In this document: positions 36,994 to 51,417 of the stretch, piece after piece
Numbering within the stretch: the stretch's first letter is position 1
How the letters are laid out: every line of letters begins with the position of its first letter
Assembly: GCA_945910005.1 (NCBI GenBank)
Contig: OX246744.1
Span: 39,780,274 to 39,844,273, forward strand
DNA from: Isoperla grammatica
Lineage: Eukaryota > Arthropoda > Insecta > Plecoptera > Perlodidae
Direction of reading: 5' to 3'
Length of the DNA stretch: 64,000 nt
The notes under the pieces: model-generated
The model's database searches: none
The model's input: the letters and a program-made list of their open reading frames with translations, nothing else
Told to the model about the DNA's origin: nothing
Made by a program: the position numbers and the translations under genes

Positions 36994-38029
36994 TAGACCC
37001 TTAGAGCATAGATAGTTGGGTAGAGGACGCAAGCCAATGCACGCGGCCGCCGTTCGACGGCACCAACATTGGATCGAGACAAACCACGTGACTTGGGGCA
37101 AGGTCGCGCGGCAATTCAAAGAGTTTTCGCACGGAGATGTACCTATCATCGGCGGGGTCGTTCGTTTTGATCTAAAACTCCGTTATTCTTCAGTCATGTT
37201 TTACTTTTGAATTTCCCCCACCCTCACCCCATTCAGAAATACTCCTAACCGGACCACATGTTGGAATTTCAAGGCTTAAATTGCTTTAATTGAAGTTAAA
37301 AGACTGCAGAAAGGAAGAGTGAACAAAGAGGTATTTCAAACAATTGATAATATGACAACACATAAGAAGTATATAAATAGATTTATTTTTTTATATAAAG
37401 TATATAAATAAATGAAATAGCGAATGAGAGAGAGGGAGAAGTGCTACACTTTACAAATACAAACACATCATTTCAAGTATCAAAATTTTGTATTTGTTAA
37501 ACAATGAACAAGATACACAATGAGGTCAATGAAGTACAACCTTTTTGCAGGTTATTGATTAATGATTAGATAGTACAGTACCAGATAATTAACATCAAAA
37601 CAGAAAATAATTTCACTGCACACTATTGGGAATTTACCAAGGGCAGTAATGTTATCAAGTTTTCAAGTTTTTGCAACAGGATGGGGAACGTGTTTGCCAC
37701 CCCTTGGATAGGGAACTTCCAACTGACGTCACAGCCGAACTACAACAATATAACAATGAATCGAACATAAATTCAAATATTAAAATTGAAGCAGGAGGCC
37801 TAGCTCGTTTTAGTTTTTGTTCTGTTATAATAAATATAATTTATTATTCTATGTAGTAGAGTATAGGCCTACATCCATATATTATAGTATAGACCTAGTA
37901 TAACATAAGAGTAGTAGACCTAAGTAGTATTTGTAAAATAATATTAGTTTATCTAGATGTACTAATTATAATTATGACATGTTCTATTCATCCATGATGT
38001 ACAGTCGGAACTCGACTTAAACTGATAAC

Positions 38030-38270
38030 AAACTAATGATAAACTGATGGACAAACAACGAGCTGTCAAAATAATAAAATTGCAACATTATGAAGAAAAC
38101 GAGGTATGGCGATAGTAACTGCTCACCAGTTAAAACGTTTACTGATGGGCAACCAAGTTGTGAAAGTTTTGTATGTTTCTTGTTTGTTTTGAAGATTTGT
38201 TTTCAAAATCAGAATATGTTATTGTTTGACAGCTTGTTGTTTGTCCATCGATTCATTTAATTTGTTTCAT
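38030..38270. mobile_element. Diverged copy of the 32755 MITE
   Basis: GGACAAACAACGAGCTGTCAA and TTGACAGCTTGTTGTTTGTCC are inverted. The inner sequence GTAACTGCTCACCAGTTAAA matches the 32755 element's centre. Confidence 0.5.
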
Positions 38271-38382
38271 TGTTGTAAAGCAAGCTTGCAAGAAGCTTAT
38301 ACAATATACATGCCATTGTATACACTACCCTAGGCTTAATCAGTACACAGTATTTACATATTACACAATAGTTATCTATACA

Positions 38383-38639
<257 letters not shown>

Positions 38640-39051
38640 CACATACATACACAAAAACACAAAACAAAAGTTGCCTTGTTGAATTATGTATTATATGTAA
38701 GTTAAATATTATTTACCTGCTAAGCCTAGGCTAGGCTAGGGCCACGCGCCACGCCCAAGGTAGGCCTTGGCTCTTGGTCTATTTATATAGTTTAAATATC
38801 ATATATTGCGTTTAAAACACATATACGACTATTAGGAATACAATATATAGCAAATTATTCAATAAAACTTACCTGTGGAAGGTAACAGATCCTTCTTTAA
38901 CGTAACGTTCTTTACAACCAAACGCACAGCAAGTGTTTACCATTTTCAACGTTGCCCCAAGTCACGTGGTTTCGCGCTTTCGATGTTGGTCTCACCCGGA
39001 GTGACGTCATTCTTCCTCTACCCAACTATACATGCTCTAAGGGTCTAGTAG

Positions 39052-39541
39052 GCTGTAAGTGTAACGTCGTTTTTCTCTCCTTATTGTCTGGTTTGTTTTG
39101 TTTCTAAGTTGTCTGTACAAGTCTTTGCTATCGAGAGTTGGATTGATTTTATATTTGTTAAGAGCTGCATCTCTTCTTCGCATCAATGTCTTTATTTCGG
39201 TAGTGAGCCAGGGCGATGGGGGTTTAGTAACTCGAACGGTTCTCAAAGGGGCGTGTTTATCATATAACTGAAGTACTAATGAATTGAAAATTATTAATTT
39301 CTCATCGAGTGTAGGAGGGTTTAATAATATTTCCCATGGAAGGGATACCGAGTCTCCCTGAAATTGTTGTACATCTATGAACTTGAGATTACGCCTCGAT
39401 ATGAGCTTTGGTTTACACTTAGGTACGCGAATTGAGTACTGTAAATAAATAAGATCGTGCGCAGAAATACTCGGTACTGACAATTGTCCGTGGCTCACTA
39501 CTCGGTCACAGTTAGCTGTCATTATTAGGTCGATCCAAGTA
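39052..39541 (-). pseudogene. Endonuclease-domain fragment of a CR1/L2-like retrotransposon
   Basis: On the minus strand the frame reads TWIDLIMTANCDRVVSHGQL, SAHDLIYLQYSIRVPK, PPSPWLTTEIKTLMRRRDAA and NKTNQTIRREKRRYTYSLL. It aligns residue by residue with positions about 77-240 of the element at 28998-31514. It lacks both the 5' endonuclease and the whole reverse transcriptase. It is cut exactly at the terminal repeat of the 36994-39047 element. Confidence 0.8.
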
Positions 39542-39544
39542 GTC

Positions 39545-40120
39545 CAGCATCAAATGGAATCCTGTGCAATTTCGAGGAAAGAGTATAGCACCATATACCA
39601 ATGTGTTCATAAGGTTTCACAGTATTTAGCACTTTTTGGTGCCAGAGCGATATCCGCGAGTGGGGGCGGGGGCGGTGCCCCCAATTTTGACTACGCATTG
39701 TATTGAATATCGCTCAATTACGGCCAAACGGTTGGTCTGACAACAAAATGATGATTATAAAATGTATTTGTATGAAATTGATAAATATTTCCGTGTCACA
39801 ATTATTCATGTACAGTATATAGTGCGAAAGTTATCGTCAATTAAGTATAAAATTAATATATTCTCAATATATAAAACCATGGGACAACTATATATTATCA
39901 AAACATTACAAACACATTCATACACGTATAGAAATGTCAGAGTGTTGCCATATCAGTGATTTTTTTTCATAATTTTATCTTTTAACGATTGGTATTAGTG
40001 AAGTATTAAAGACAAGAATGTGTGGGGCTTTTGTGCGCCCGCTAAACACAAGTGTAATGCATAGAAGCATTGGCAATCATAATATTGTACTATTTCGAAA
40101 GAAAAGTACACTTATATCTT
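39545..40120. other. No recognised feature
   Basis: AT-rich. A transposon-end-like GGGGGCGGGGGCGGTGCCCCC occurs at about 39662-39682. No gene seen. Confidence 0.4.
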
Positions 40121-40124
40121 CGAT

Positions 40125-41292
40125 TTAGCTTGTAAAATAATAATTTGGATGGTGCCAAGCTACAAAATTAGGCGTTTACAAGCTATACATAAAAAACAAA
40201 ATGGCCGACTCTCATGAGGTTTTTCCTATTTATCTTCACAAGCGTGCATTTTTTGGCAAAACTTAATATGACAAAAATTGTTTCTTGTAAAATTCTTCCC
40301 ACATATGTTACTTGGATAGTTTCATAGGAAGTACTACTTACGTACAAATTTAATTTTTGTATGTGTGCATCTGAACTCAAATGTACAAAACTTGGCTCCC
40401 GTTCGCTTCTTGATGAAGCAACTGTGACCTAAGGGAGTGGTCTCAATCTCTTCTTTTAAGCTCATAAAATAATAATATTGATGGTGCCAAGCTCCAATGA
40501 TAGGCGTTTACGAGTTGCATGTGAAAAACAAAATAGCTGCCACTTCAGGTGGTTTTGGCAATTTATCTTCATAACCGTACTATTTATGACAAAATCTAAC
40601 ACGGCAAAAAATATTCCTTGTAAAATTCTACAAACAATTCATATTCAGGTATTTTCATATGATTTACCATTTACCTACAAGTTAAGATTAGTGTATGTTA
40701 ATCTGTACTCAAATGTACAAGCATTGGCTCCCCTGGGCTACTTGATGAAGCAAGTATGGACTATGGGAGTGGGCTCAATCTCTTCCTCTTAGCTTATAGA
40801 ATAATAATTTTGATGGTGCCAAACTCAAGTACTAGGCGTTCAAGAGAAACACGCAAAAAACAAAATGCCCGCCAATACGGTGTATTCAGATGTACATCCG
40901 TCGGTTGTTTGATGAAGCAAGTATAGGAGTGGGCTCAGTCTCTTCTTTATAGCTTATTAAGTAATAATTGTGATGGTGCCTACCTTAAATATGGGGCACT
41001 ATCGAGTTACACGTAAAATACAAAATGGCCACCACTATAGGTAGTTTGTCCAATTTACCGTCATAACCGTACGTTTTATGACAAAATCTAATATGACAAA
41101 AATTATTTCTTGTAAAATTGTACACACGTATGATTTTTACATATTTTTATAGGACTTACTATTAACCTAAAAATTAAAATTTCTCCATGTTAATAAGTAC
41201 TAAAATGTTTTTTTTTAACGTGTTTCTCTTGAACGCCTAATACTTGAGTTTGGCACCATCGAAATTATTATTCTATAAGTTAAAAGGAAGAG
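40125..41292 (+). repeat. Tandem repeat of about 335-340 bp flanking the large minisatellite
   Basis: The block TTGATGGTGCCAAGCTCCAA / AAACAAAATGGCC recurs at about 40150, 40482, 40810 and 40970. The last units are shortened. The final piece (41212-41292) is an inverted copy of about 40779-40858 at near 94% identity by eye. The array thus ends in a hairpin arm, directly before the 56-bp satellite. Confidence 0.75.
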
Positions 41293-44200
41293 ATACTGGT
41301 ACGGGAGACAAGAGTGAAAGCACGGGCGCACATCTACTATCCTAGTAGCATACTGGTACGGGAGACAAGAGTGAAAGCACGGGCGCACATCTACTATCCT
41401 AGTAGCATACTGGTACAGGAGACAGAGTGAAAGCACGGGCGCACATCTACTATCTTAGAAGCATACTGGTACGGGAGACAGAGTGAAAGCACGGGCGCAC
41501 ATCTACTATCCTAGTAGCATACTGGTACGGGAGACAGAGTGAAAGCACGGGCGCACATCTACTATCCTAGTAGCATGCTGGTACGGGAGACAAGAGTGAA
41601 AGCACGGGCGCACCTCTACTATCCTAGTAGCATACTGGTACAGGAGACAGAGTGAAAGCACGGGCGCACATCTACTATCTTAGTAGCATACTGGTACGGG
41701 AGACAGAGTGAAAGCACGGGCGCACATCTACTATCCTAGTAGCATACTGGTACGGGAGACAGAGTGAAAGTACGGGCGCACATCTACTATCTTAGTAGCA
41801 TACTGGTACGGGAGACAGAGTGAAAGCACGGGCGCACATCTACTATCCTAGTAGCATACTGGTACGGGAGACAAGAGTGAAAGCACGGGCGCACATCTAC
41901 TATCCTAGTAGCATACTGGTACGGGAGACAGAGTGCAAGCACGGGCGCACATCTACTATCCTAGTAGCATACTGGTACGGGAGACAGAGTGAAAGCACGG
42001 GCGCACATCTACTATCCTAGTAGCATACTGGTACGGGAGACAGAGTGAAAGCACGGGCGCACATCTACTATCCTAGTAGCATACTGGTACGGGAGATAGA
42101 GTGAAAGCACGGGCGCACATCTACTATCCTAGTAGCATACTGGTACGGGAGACAAGAGTGAAAGCACGGGCGCACATCTACTATCCTAGTAGCATACTGG
42201 TACGGGAGACAGAGTGAAAGCACGGGCGCACATCTACTATCCTAGTAGCATACTGGTACGGGAGATAGAGTGAAAGCACGGGCGCACATCTACTATCCTA
42301 GTAGCATACTGGTACGGGAGACAGAGTGAAAGCACGGGCGCACATCTACTATCCTAGTAGCATACTGGTACGGGAGACAGAGTGAAAGCACGGGCGCACA
42401 TCTACTACCTAGTAGCATACTGGTACAGGAGACAGAGTGAAAGCATGGGCGCACATCTACTATCCTAGTAGCATACTGGTACAGGAGACAGAGTGAAAGC
42501 ACGGGCGCACATCTACTATCCTAGTAGCATACTAGTACGAGAGACAGAGTGAAAGCACTGGCGCACATCTACTATCCTAGTAGCATACTGGTACGGGAGA
42601 CAGAGTGAAAGCACTGGCGCACATCTACTATCCTAGTAGCATACTAGTACGGGAGACAGAGTGAAAGCACTGGCGCACATCTACTATCCTAGTAGCATAC
42701 TGGTACGGGAGACAGAGTGAAAGCACTGGCGCACATCTACTATCCTAGTAGCATACTGGTACAGGAGACAGAGTGAAAGCACGGGCGCACATCTTCTATC
42801 CTAGTAGCATACTAGTACGGGAGACAGAGTGAAAGCACTGGCGCACATCTACTATCCTAGTAGTATACTAGTACGGGAGACAGAGTGAAAGCACTGGCGC
42901 ACATCTACTATCCTAGTAGCATACTGGTACGGGAGACAAGAGTGAAAGCACGGGCGCACATCTACTATCCTAGTAGCATACTGGTACAGGAGACAGAGTG
43001 AAAGCACGGGCGCACATCTACTATCTTAGAAGCATACTGGTACGGGAGACAGAGTGAAAGCACGGGCGCACATCTACTATCCTAGTAGCATACTGGTACG
43101 GGAGACAAGAGTGAAAGCACGGGCGCACCTCTACTATCCTAGTAGCATACTGGTACAGGAGACAGAGTGAAAGCACGGGCGCACATCTACTATCCTAGTA
43201 GCATACTAGTACGGGAGACAGAGTGAAAGCACGGGCGCACATCTACTATCCTAGTAGCATACTAGTACGGGAGACAGAGTGAAAGTACGGGCGCACATCT
43301 ACTATCTTAGTAGCATACTGGTACGGGAGACAGAGTAAAAGCACGGGCGCACATCTACTATCCTAGTAGCATACTGGTACGGGAGACAGAGTGAAAGCAC
43401 TGGCGCACATCTACTATCCTAGTAGCATACTGGTACGGGAGACAGAGTGAAAGCACGGGCGCACATCTACTATCCTAGTAGCATACTGGTACGGGAGACA
43501 GAGTGAAAGCACGGGCGAACATCTACTATCCTAGTAGCATACTGGTACGGGAGACAGAGTAAAAGCACGGGCGCACATCTACTATCCTAGTAGCATACTG
43601 GTACGGGAGACAGAGTGAAAGCACGGGCGCACATCTACTATCCTAGTAGCATACTGGTACGGGAGACAGAGTGAAAGCACGGGCGCACATCTACTATCCT
43701 AGTAGCATACTGGTACAGGAGACAGAGTGAAAGCATGGGCGCACATCTACTATCCTAGTAGCATACTGGTACGGGAGACAGAGTGAAAGCACGGGCGCAC
43801 ATCTACTATCCTAGTAGCATACTGGTACGGGAGACAGAGTGAAAGTACGGGCGCACATCTACTATTGTAGTAGCATACTGGTACGGGAGACATAGTGAAA
43901 GCACGGGCGCACATCTACTATCCTAGTAGCATACTGGTACGGGAGACAGAGTGAAAGCACGGGCGCACATCTACTATCCTAGTAGCATACTGGTACGGGA
44001 GACAGAGTGAAAGCACGGGTGCACATCTACTATCCTAGTAGCATACTGGTACGGGAGACAGAGTGAAAGCACGGGCGCACATCTACTATCCTAGTAGCAT
44101 ACTGGTACAGGAGACAGAGTGAAAGCATGGGCGCACATCTACTATCGTAGTAGCATACTAGTACGGGAGACAGAGTGAAAGCACTGGCGCACATCTACTA

Positions 44201-47200
44201 TCCTAGTAGCATACTAGTACGGGAGACAGAGTGAAAGCACTGGCGCACATCTACTATCCTAGTAGCATACTGGTATGGGAGACAGAGTGAAAGCACTGGT
44301 GCACATCTACTATCCTAGTAGCATACTGGTACAGGAGACAGAGTGAAAGCACGGGCGCACATCTACTATCTTAGAAGCATACTTGTACGGGAGACAGAGT
44401 GAAAGCACTGGCGCACATGTACTATCCTAGTAGCATACTGGTACAGGAGACAGAGTGAAAGCACGGGCGCACATCTACTATCCTAGTAGCATACTGGTAC
44501 GGGAACAGAGTGAAAGCACGGGCGCACATCTACTATCCTAGTAGCATACTGGTACAGGAGACAGAGTGAAAGCACGGGCGCACATCTACTATCCTAGTAG
44601 CATACTAGTACGGGAGACAGAGTGAAAGCACGGGCGCACATCTACTATCCTAGTAGCATACTAGTACGGGAGACAGAGTGAAAGCACTGGCGCACATCTA
44701 CTATCCTAGTAGCATACTGGTACAGGAGACAGAGTGAAAGCACGGGCGCACATCTACTATCCTAGTATAGCATACTAATACGGGAGACAGAGTGAAAGCA
44801 CTGGCGCACATCTACTATCCTAGTATAGCATACTAATACGGGAGACAGAGTGAAAGCACGGGCGCACATCTACTATCCTAGTATAGCATACTAATACGGG
44901 AGACAGAGTGAAAGCACGGGCGCACATCTACTATCCTAGTAGCATACTGGTACAGTTGACAGAGTGAAAGCACGGGCGCACATCTACTATCCTAGTAGCA
45001 TACTAGTACGGGAGACAGAGTGAAAGCACGGGCGCACATCTACTATCCTAGTAGCATACTAGTACGGGAGACAGAGTGAAAGCACTGGCGCACATCTACT
45101 ATCCTAGTAGCATACTGGTACAGGAGACAGAGTGAAAACACGGGCGCACATCTACTATCCTAGTATAGCATACTAATACGGGAGACAGAGTGAAAGCACT
45201 GGCGCACATCTACTATCCTAGTATAGCATACTAATACGGGAGACAGAGTGAAAGCACGGGCGCACATCTACTATCCTAGTATAGCATACTAATACGGGAG
45301 ACAGAGTGAAAGCACGGGCGCACATCTACTATCCTAGTATAGCATACTAATACGGGAGACAGAGTGAAAGCACGGGCGCACATCTACTATCCTAGTATAG
45401 CATACTGGTACGGGAGACAGAGTGAAAGCACTGGTGCACATCTACTATCCTAGTAGCATACTGGTACGGGAGACAGAGTGAAAGCACGGGCGCACATCTA
45501 CTATCCTAGTAGCATACTGGTACGGGAGACAGAGTGAAAGCACGGGCGCACATCTACTATCCTAGTAGCATACTAGTACGGGAGACAGAGTGAAAGCACG
45601 GGCGCACATCTACTATCCTAGTAGCATACTGGTACGGGAGACAGAGTGAAAGCACGGGCGCACATCTACTATCCTAGTAGCATATTGGTACGGGAGACAG
45701 AGTGAAAGCACGGGCGCACATCTACTATCCTAGTAGCATACTGGTACGGGAGACAGAGTGAAAGTACGGGCGCACATCTACTATCCTAGTAGCATACTGG
45801 TACGGGAGACAGAGTGAAAGTACGGGCGCACATCTACTATCCTAGTAGCATACTGGTACGGGAGACAGAGTGAAAGCACGGGCGCACATCTACTATCCTA
45901 GTAGCATACTGGTACGGGAGACAGAGTGAAAGCACGGGCGCACATCTACTATCCTAGTAGCATACTGGTACGGGAGACAGAGTGAAAGCACTGGTGCACA
46001 TCTACTATCCTAGTAGCATACTGGTACGGGAGACAGAGTGAAAGCACGGGCGCACATCTACTATCCTAGTAGCATACTGGTACGGGAGACAGAGTGAAAG
46101 CACGGGCGCACATCTACTATCTTAGTAGCATACTGGTACGGGAGACAGAGTGAAAGCACAGGCGCACATCTACTATCCTAGTAGCATACTGGTACGGGAG
46201 ACAGAGTGAAAGCACGGGCGCACATCTACTATCCTAGTAGCATACTGGTACGGGAGACAGAGTGAAAGCACGGGCGCACATCTACTATCCTAGTAGCATA
46301 CTAGTACGGGAGACAGAGTGAAAGCACGGGCGCACATCTACTATCCTAGTAGCATACTGGTACGGGAGACAGAGTGAAAGCACGGGCGCACATCTACTAT
46401 CCTAGTAGCATACTGGTACGGGAGACAGAGTGAAAGCACGGGCGCACATCTACTATCCTAGTAGCATACTAGTACGGGAGACAGAGTGAAAGCACGGGAG
46501 CACATCTACTATCCTAGTAGCATACTGGTACGGGAGACAGAGTGAAAGCACGGGCGCACATCTACTATCCTAGTAGCATACTAGTACGGGAGACAGAGTG
46601 AAAGCACGGGCGCACATCTACTATCCTAGTAGCATACTAGTACGGGAGACAGAGTGAAAGCACGGGCGCACATCTACTATCCTAGTAGCATACTAGTACG
46701 GAAGACAGAGTGAAAGCACGGGCGCACATCTACTATCCTAGTAGCATACTGGTACGGGAGACAGAGTGAAAGCACTGGTGCACATCTACTATCCTAGTAG
46801 CATACTGGTACGGGAGACAGAGTGAAAGCACGGGCGCACATCTACTATCCTAGTAGCATACTAGTACGGGAGACAGAGTGAAAGCACGGGCGCACATCTA
46901 CTATCCTAGTAGCATACTGGTACGGGAGACAAGAGTGAAAGCACGGGCGCACATCTACTATCCTAGTAGCATACTGGTACGGGAGACAAGAGTGAAAGCA
47001 CGGGCGCACATCTACTATCCTAGTAGCATACTGGTACGGGAGACAGAGTGAAAGCACGGGCGCACATCTACTATCCTAGTAGCATACTGGTACGGGAGAC
47101 AGAGTGAAAGCACGGGCGCACATCTACTATCCTAGTAGCATACTGGTACGGGAGACAGAGTGAAAGCACGGGCGCACATCTACTATCCTAGTAGCATACT

Positions 47201-47258
47201 GGTACGGGAGACAAGAGTGAAAGCACGGGCGCACATCTACTATCCTAGTAGCATACTG
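41293..47258 (+). repeat. 56-bp minisatellite, about 106 copies
   Basis: Units begin AGAGTGAAAGCACGGGCGCA and end ACTGGTACGGGAGAC. Most are 56 bases, some 57 (GACAAGAGTG) and a cluster at about 44760-45410 is 58 (AGTATAGCATACTAATACGG). Variants include GCACTGGCGC, ACTAGTACGG and GTACAGGAG. They occur in runs, showing local spread of variants. Each unit has the imperfect palindrome CTACTATCCTAGTAG. The 56-base period rotates the frame, so the short frames are not coding. Confidence 0.97.
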
Positions 47259-47823
47259 ACATCAATCCCAAAGCCAGGGTTGAAACTGGGAGGATGGAAC
47301 CACTGTGCTGGAACTGTTTGTGGGACAAACAACCATCAACCAGGGATATTACTCTATCATTAAATATTTGTTTACCTTTCACACATTATGCTTATCATAG
47401 TTTCTCTTGGCAAAGAAATAGTGTTACCATACCTCCGGTTAAAGCTAGACATGTCGTTTTTACACCCTGTTCGGGCGGCTTTTTTGTTTTTATTGAATTG
47501 TGAATATTTCTCATTTTGTGTTCTTACTTGTTATAAACAAGAAGAGTCAAATTTGGCATACAAACAACACTTTCCGTAATTGATGTCTAAGCCAGCCTTG
47601 CTACAACTAATAGACCGCCCCAACCACAACTGTCGGCATCGTGATTGTAATCGAAATAAGAATAGTACTTTACTCATGCTAAATCATTATGACGTTACGA
47701 TTTTATTGTGGACAGTGACATAAAGACCACGTAAGTTAACTTTTTCACGATTTCGTTCATCGTCTAAAAATTAGGAAATGATTTTACTACTATGTCCATG
47801 GTATAACTATTGTTGAAATAGAT
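47259..47823. other. Unique flank of the minisatellite
   Basis: No gene recognised. Sequence at about 47608-47770 matches the left part of the 34000-34194 element. Confidence 0.4.
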
Positions 47824-48149
47824 TCAGTGGCGTATCCAGAGGGGGTGAACCCCGTCTTAAAGAAGAAAAAAAAATGGAAAATGAACTTTTACCATTCAAT
47901 GGACAGTCATAAAAAAACCCATAGCCATTGGTTTCGGTTAAAATAATACAAGCATTTATTAGAAAATATTGTTGTATATATAAGGTGCCGAAGATGCTTT
48001 TATCTATGGGGCTCAAAAGAAAATGTGTTGATAGAAAAGTAGTCATTTTTTCAGTTGGCTGCTCTAAATTTCACAGATTTCCGCCAACTACCATGCCGAG
48101 AAAACAAAGTCGGGGGGCCAGCCCGAACTACCCCACTAATGGGCAGTGT
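47824..48149. mobile_element. hAT-type end fragment
   Basis: CAGTGGCGTATCCAGAGGGG resembles a hAT terminus and the fragment at 5435. No opposite terminus is evident. Confidence 0.3.
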
Positions 48150-50225
48150 TGACTAGTACATAGGTATTTGTATCTAGCTAGATACATTTTGTGTATCTTT
48201 TACCTGAATCCTTTTCAAATAAGTACCTTTACCTGTATAGGTATTTTATAGAAGTATCTGGAATCAATTTAGATGCAGGATACTTATTTTAATACAGTAC
48301 TTGGTTAAAGACAAGGAAGACACGAAGAAACGAAGACACGAGCAGGTATCATTTGAAAAAGAATTACTTTTACAAAACCTAACCCAAGATTCAACAGACC
48401 CACTACACAAAACTGAGCAAAAAATGCACTCTATGCACACACAGGGTTTCGGCCCTAGGTGGGTATTCTTCTTTTATTTGTAGGCCAAAAATGGCTAAAC
48501 AGTATCATGTATCTTATACTAAGTGCACTGATTGAAGATGAATAAAGACCTTCTCAATCTAGTGTTTTTGGATACTGTCATTTGAACGTTGCTTTCACTG
48601 TCAAGGACTATTAATTTAATTAAAAACATGCTTTTTGTCAATCTACATTCTATCTTATCCATTATAATTCACCACTGATGACTACCTTCTTTATTTTATT
48701 TACATCAGACTCAATCTTAGATTCATTTCATGAAAATAGTTTTTAATTTGTAATAATAGTTTTCCAGTATTGTATCTCTTGTTGCTTCGACCCTCCCACG
48801 ATACTATTTTGCTTATATTCTATGATTTGTGGGATTATATTAAAAACAAATATCCTAAAACATTATTGTATTTTGGGCAGCTTTCTTGCATTCGATTTCA
48901 ATTCAATAATAAATGTTTGTAACGCCAAGCAAGTGTTTGGTTTGGTTCTATATTTTTATGTTGTTCATATAGGCTTATCTTCCATTCTTAATAAGTACCG
49001 TACCTGTTTTTAAGACAGTCTGCATATCTATTGAACAATATTGCCTTATTTACTACTGCTTTAAATTATTATATATTAGGTAAGTATTATTCAATAATTA
49101 TAAACAAATTAACACCTCCTCTACTTTGTAACCAGTTCCTGTCATACTGTACAAAGCCAATAGCCAAAATTTATTGTAGACAATTGAAAAACGCGGTGCA
49201 TTCGATATAACTTATACAATTGAAATAGACATGTAGATTTAAACATATTATCATTTTATGTAAAACACTAATCCTATGTTGACAACTACAAAACAGTTCA
49301 AAGTATCTTTGTAATTGTATCTAGCCGGTATACCTAGGTACATTTCTAAAACTGATCATGTATCTAGAGCTATAGGTACATTGGCAACGATGATAATCGA
49401 GACAGTGAGTGGTAACATCACGAAGATGAAACATCTCCATAAATGGAATCCATGATAAACAGGACTCGAACCTGGCGAATGCATAGGCTCATGGTTTACC
49501 AACGACAACAATGTCTAATCAAGAGAGCCACTGTGGGCTGCTAAGTGATGTCGGCAAGGTAGAGAGATAAGCTCAGTTCAAAGTTTAATACAATAAGAGA
49601 TAAGAAGGTTGTGGAACGCCGGCGAGACGTTGAGGGGGGCGAGGGGGGAGGGTGTGCCGATATCTTCGGGAGCTGCTGCTAGAAGTTGTCTTCGCTGCCG
49701 CTAGGGAGACGCGGCCACTGTACAGCGCGGGTGATAGCATTGTGCTTATGGGAAATAACGCACCGATATATTATAATAAATACCATTACCATTAATTATA
49801 CAAGCGCATTTGCCTCTCGAACCGATGTTTTTCTGCTACAAAATAAATCACTTGATGTCAACGTATATTTTTTATTTCAAGTATTTCATTACAAAAAAAG
49901 ATATGCATTTTTTTAATTGAGCGTTTTTTCTTGGTAATTAAAAAAAAACATATTTCGGCTATTTTTTAAAGAATTGCGTTGTTAGAGTAGAGGTGACACT
50001 AATAATATAGTCAGGCAATGTTTTGTACACAAAATACTGAAATAAGTTGTAACGTTATTATTTCGTAGTTGTTATTCAAAAAGTAAATTTTCAACAATTT
50101 ACAATTTTATTGTCGCTTACACAATGAATCGATTTTTTTCTAAGATTACCAAAATGTGTATTTACAACGTCCGTAATGAGATATTTAAAAAAAATTACTT
50201 TAAAAAATGTTTGAGATCCCATAGG
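48150..50225 (-). repeat. Uninterrupted inverted copy of the dispersed A+B repeat
   Basis: Reading on the minus strand, 50225-49380 matches segment A (2600-3432) and 49380-48600 matches segment B (5556-6350). GTATC/GATAC-rich ends near 48155-48300 and 49300-49385 (TACCTAGGTACA, AGATACAT) resemble terminal inverted repeats. A tRNA-like block with B-box GGACTCGAACC lies at about 49460. This copy shows the arrangement before insertions split the left copy. Confidence 0.65.
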
Positions 50226-50400
50226 AACCGCCTTAAGTTTAATCCCTGTGTCACACTTTATGCACAATAAACTGTAACTTTGAAGTTGAAAGACATTGTT
50301 TAATTACACATTTACACATAACATACGTTCGCCTGTCATTTACCCCATTATTTTGGAAAAGCACAATCACTTCTTGAGCGCGGAGTGATTTTCTCAGAAG

Positions 50401-51309
50401 TACGTACACTGGCAACAGAGACAACTGATTCATTCACCCCCCCCCCCCCACCCCCCAAAGGCCCTCCTTAAGCCATGATTATCAACAGTCTTCACAATAG
50501 TCACTAGGCCACGTCATTATAACGCGAGTTTATCTATGCAAGCACGCTCGTACACTGGCAACAGAGACAACTGATTCATTCACCCCCCCCCCCCCCCCCC
50601 CCCCCACCCCCCAAAGGCCCTTCTTAAGCCATGATTATCAACAGTCTTCACAATAGTCACTAGGCCACGTCATTATAACGCGAGCTTATCTATGCAAGCA
50701 CGCTCGTACACTGGCAACAGAGACAACGGATTCTTTCTCCCCCCCACCCCCCCCCCCCCCCCCCCAGGCCCTCCTAAAGCCATGATTATCAACAGTCTTC
50801 GCAATAGTCACTAGGCCACGTCATTATAAAGCGAGCTTATCTATGCAAGCACGCTCGTACACTGGCAACAGAGACAACGGATTCATTCTCCCCCCCCCCC
50901 CCCCCAGGCCCTCCTAAAGCCATGATTATCAACAGTCTTCGCAATAGTCACTAGGCCACGTCATTATAACGCGAGCTTATCTATGCAAGCACGCTCGTAC
51001 ACTGGCAACAGAGACAACGGATTCATTCACCCCCCCCCCCCCCCAGGCCCTCCTAAAGCCATGATTATCAACAGTCTTCGCAATAGTCACTAGGCCACGT
51101 CATTATAACGCGAGCTTATCTATGCAAGCACGCTCGTACACTGGCAACAGAGACAACGGATTCATTCTCCCCCCCCCCCCCCCCAGGCCCTCCTAAAGCC
51201 ATGATTATCAACAGTCTTCGCAATAGTCACTAGGCCACGTCAATATAACGCGAGCTTATCTATGCAAGCACGCTCGTACACTGGCAACAGAGACAACGGA
51301 TTCATTCAA
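50401..51309 (+). repeat. Tandem repeat of about 140-156 bp with variable C tracts
   Basis: ACACTGGCAACAGAGACAAC starts at 50406, 50552, 50708, 50859, 50999, 51138 and 51278. Each full unit carries a C tract of about 9 to 25, then CATGATTATCAACAGTCTTC and GCCACGTCATTATAACGCGAG. Length differences come mostly from the C tract. Confidence 0.95.
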
Positions 51310-51417
51310 CAAAGAACTAAAACTAACTATCTCTGGACAGCAAGACATTGTCAACAATGTTGCTGATAACGTTCAGAGGCATTCGATGAATAACTTAAGT
51401 ATAGAAATAGCGAGGTA

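Noticed and set aside
41215..47363. Repeated frames within the 56-bp array (for example MLSLCLPYQYATRIV on the minus strand)
   Set aside because: A 56-base period rotates the frame every unit, and the frames stay open only for three to four units. No start or splice context.
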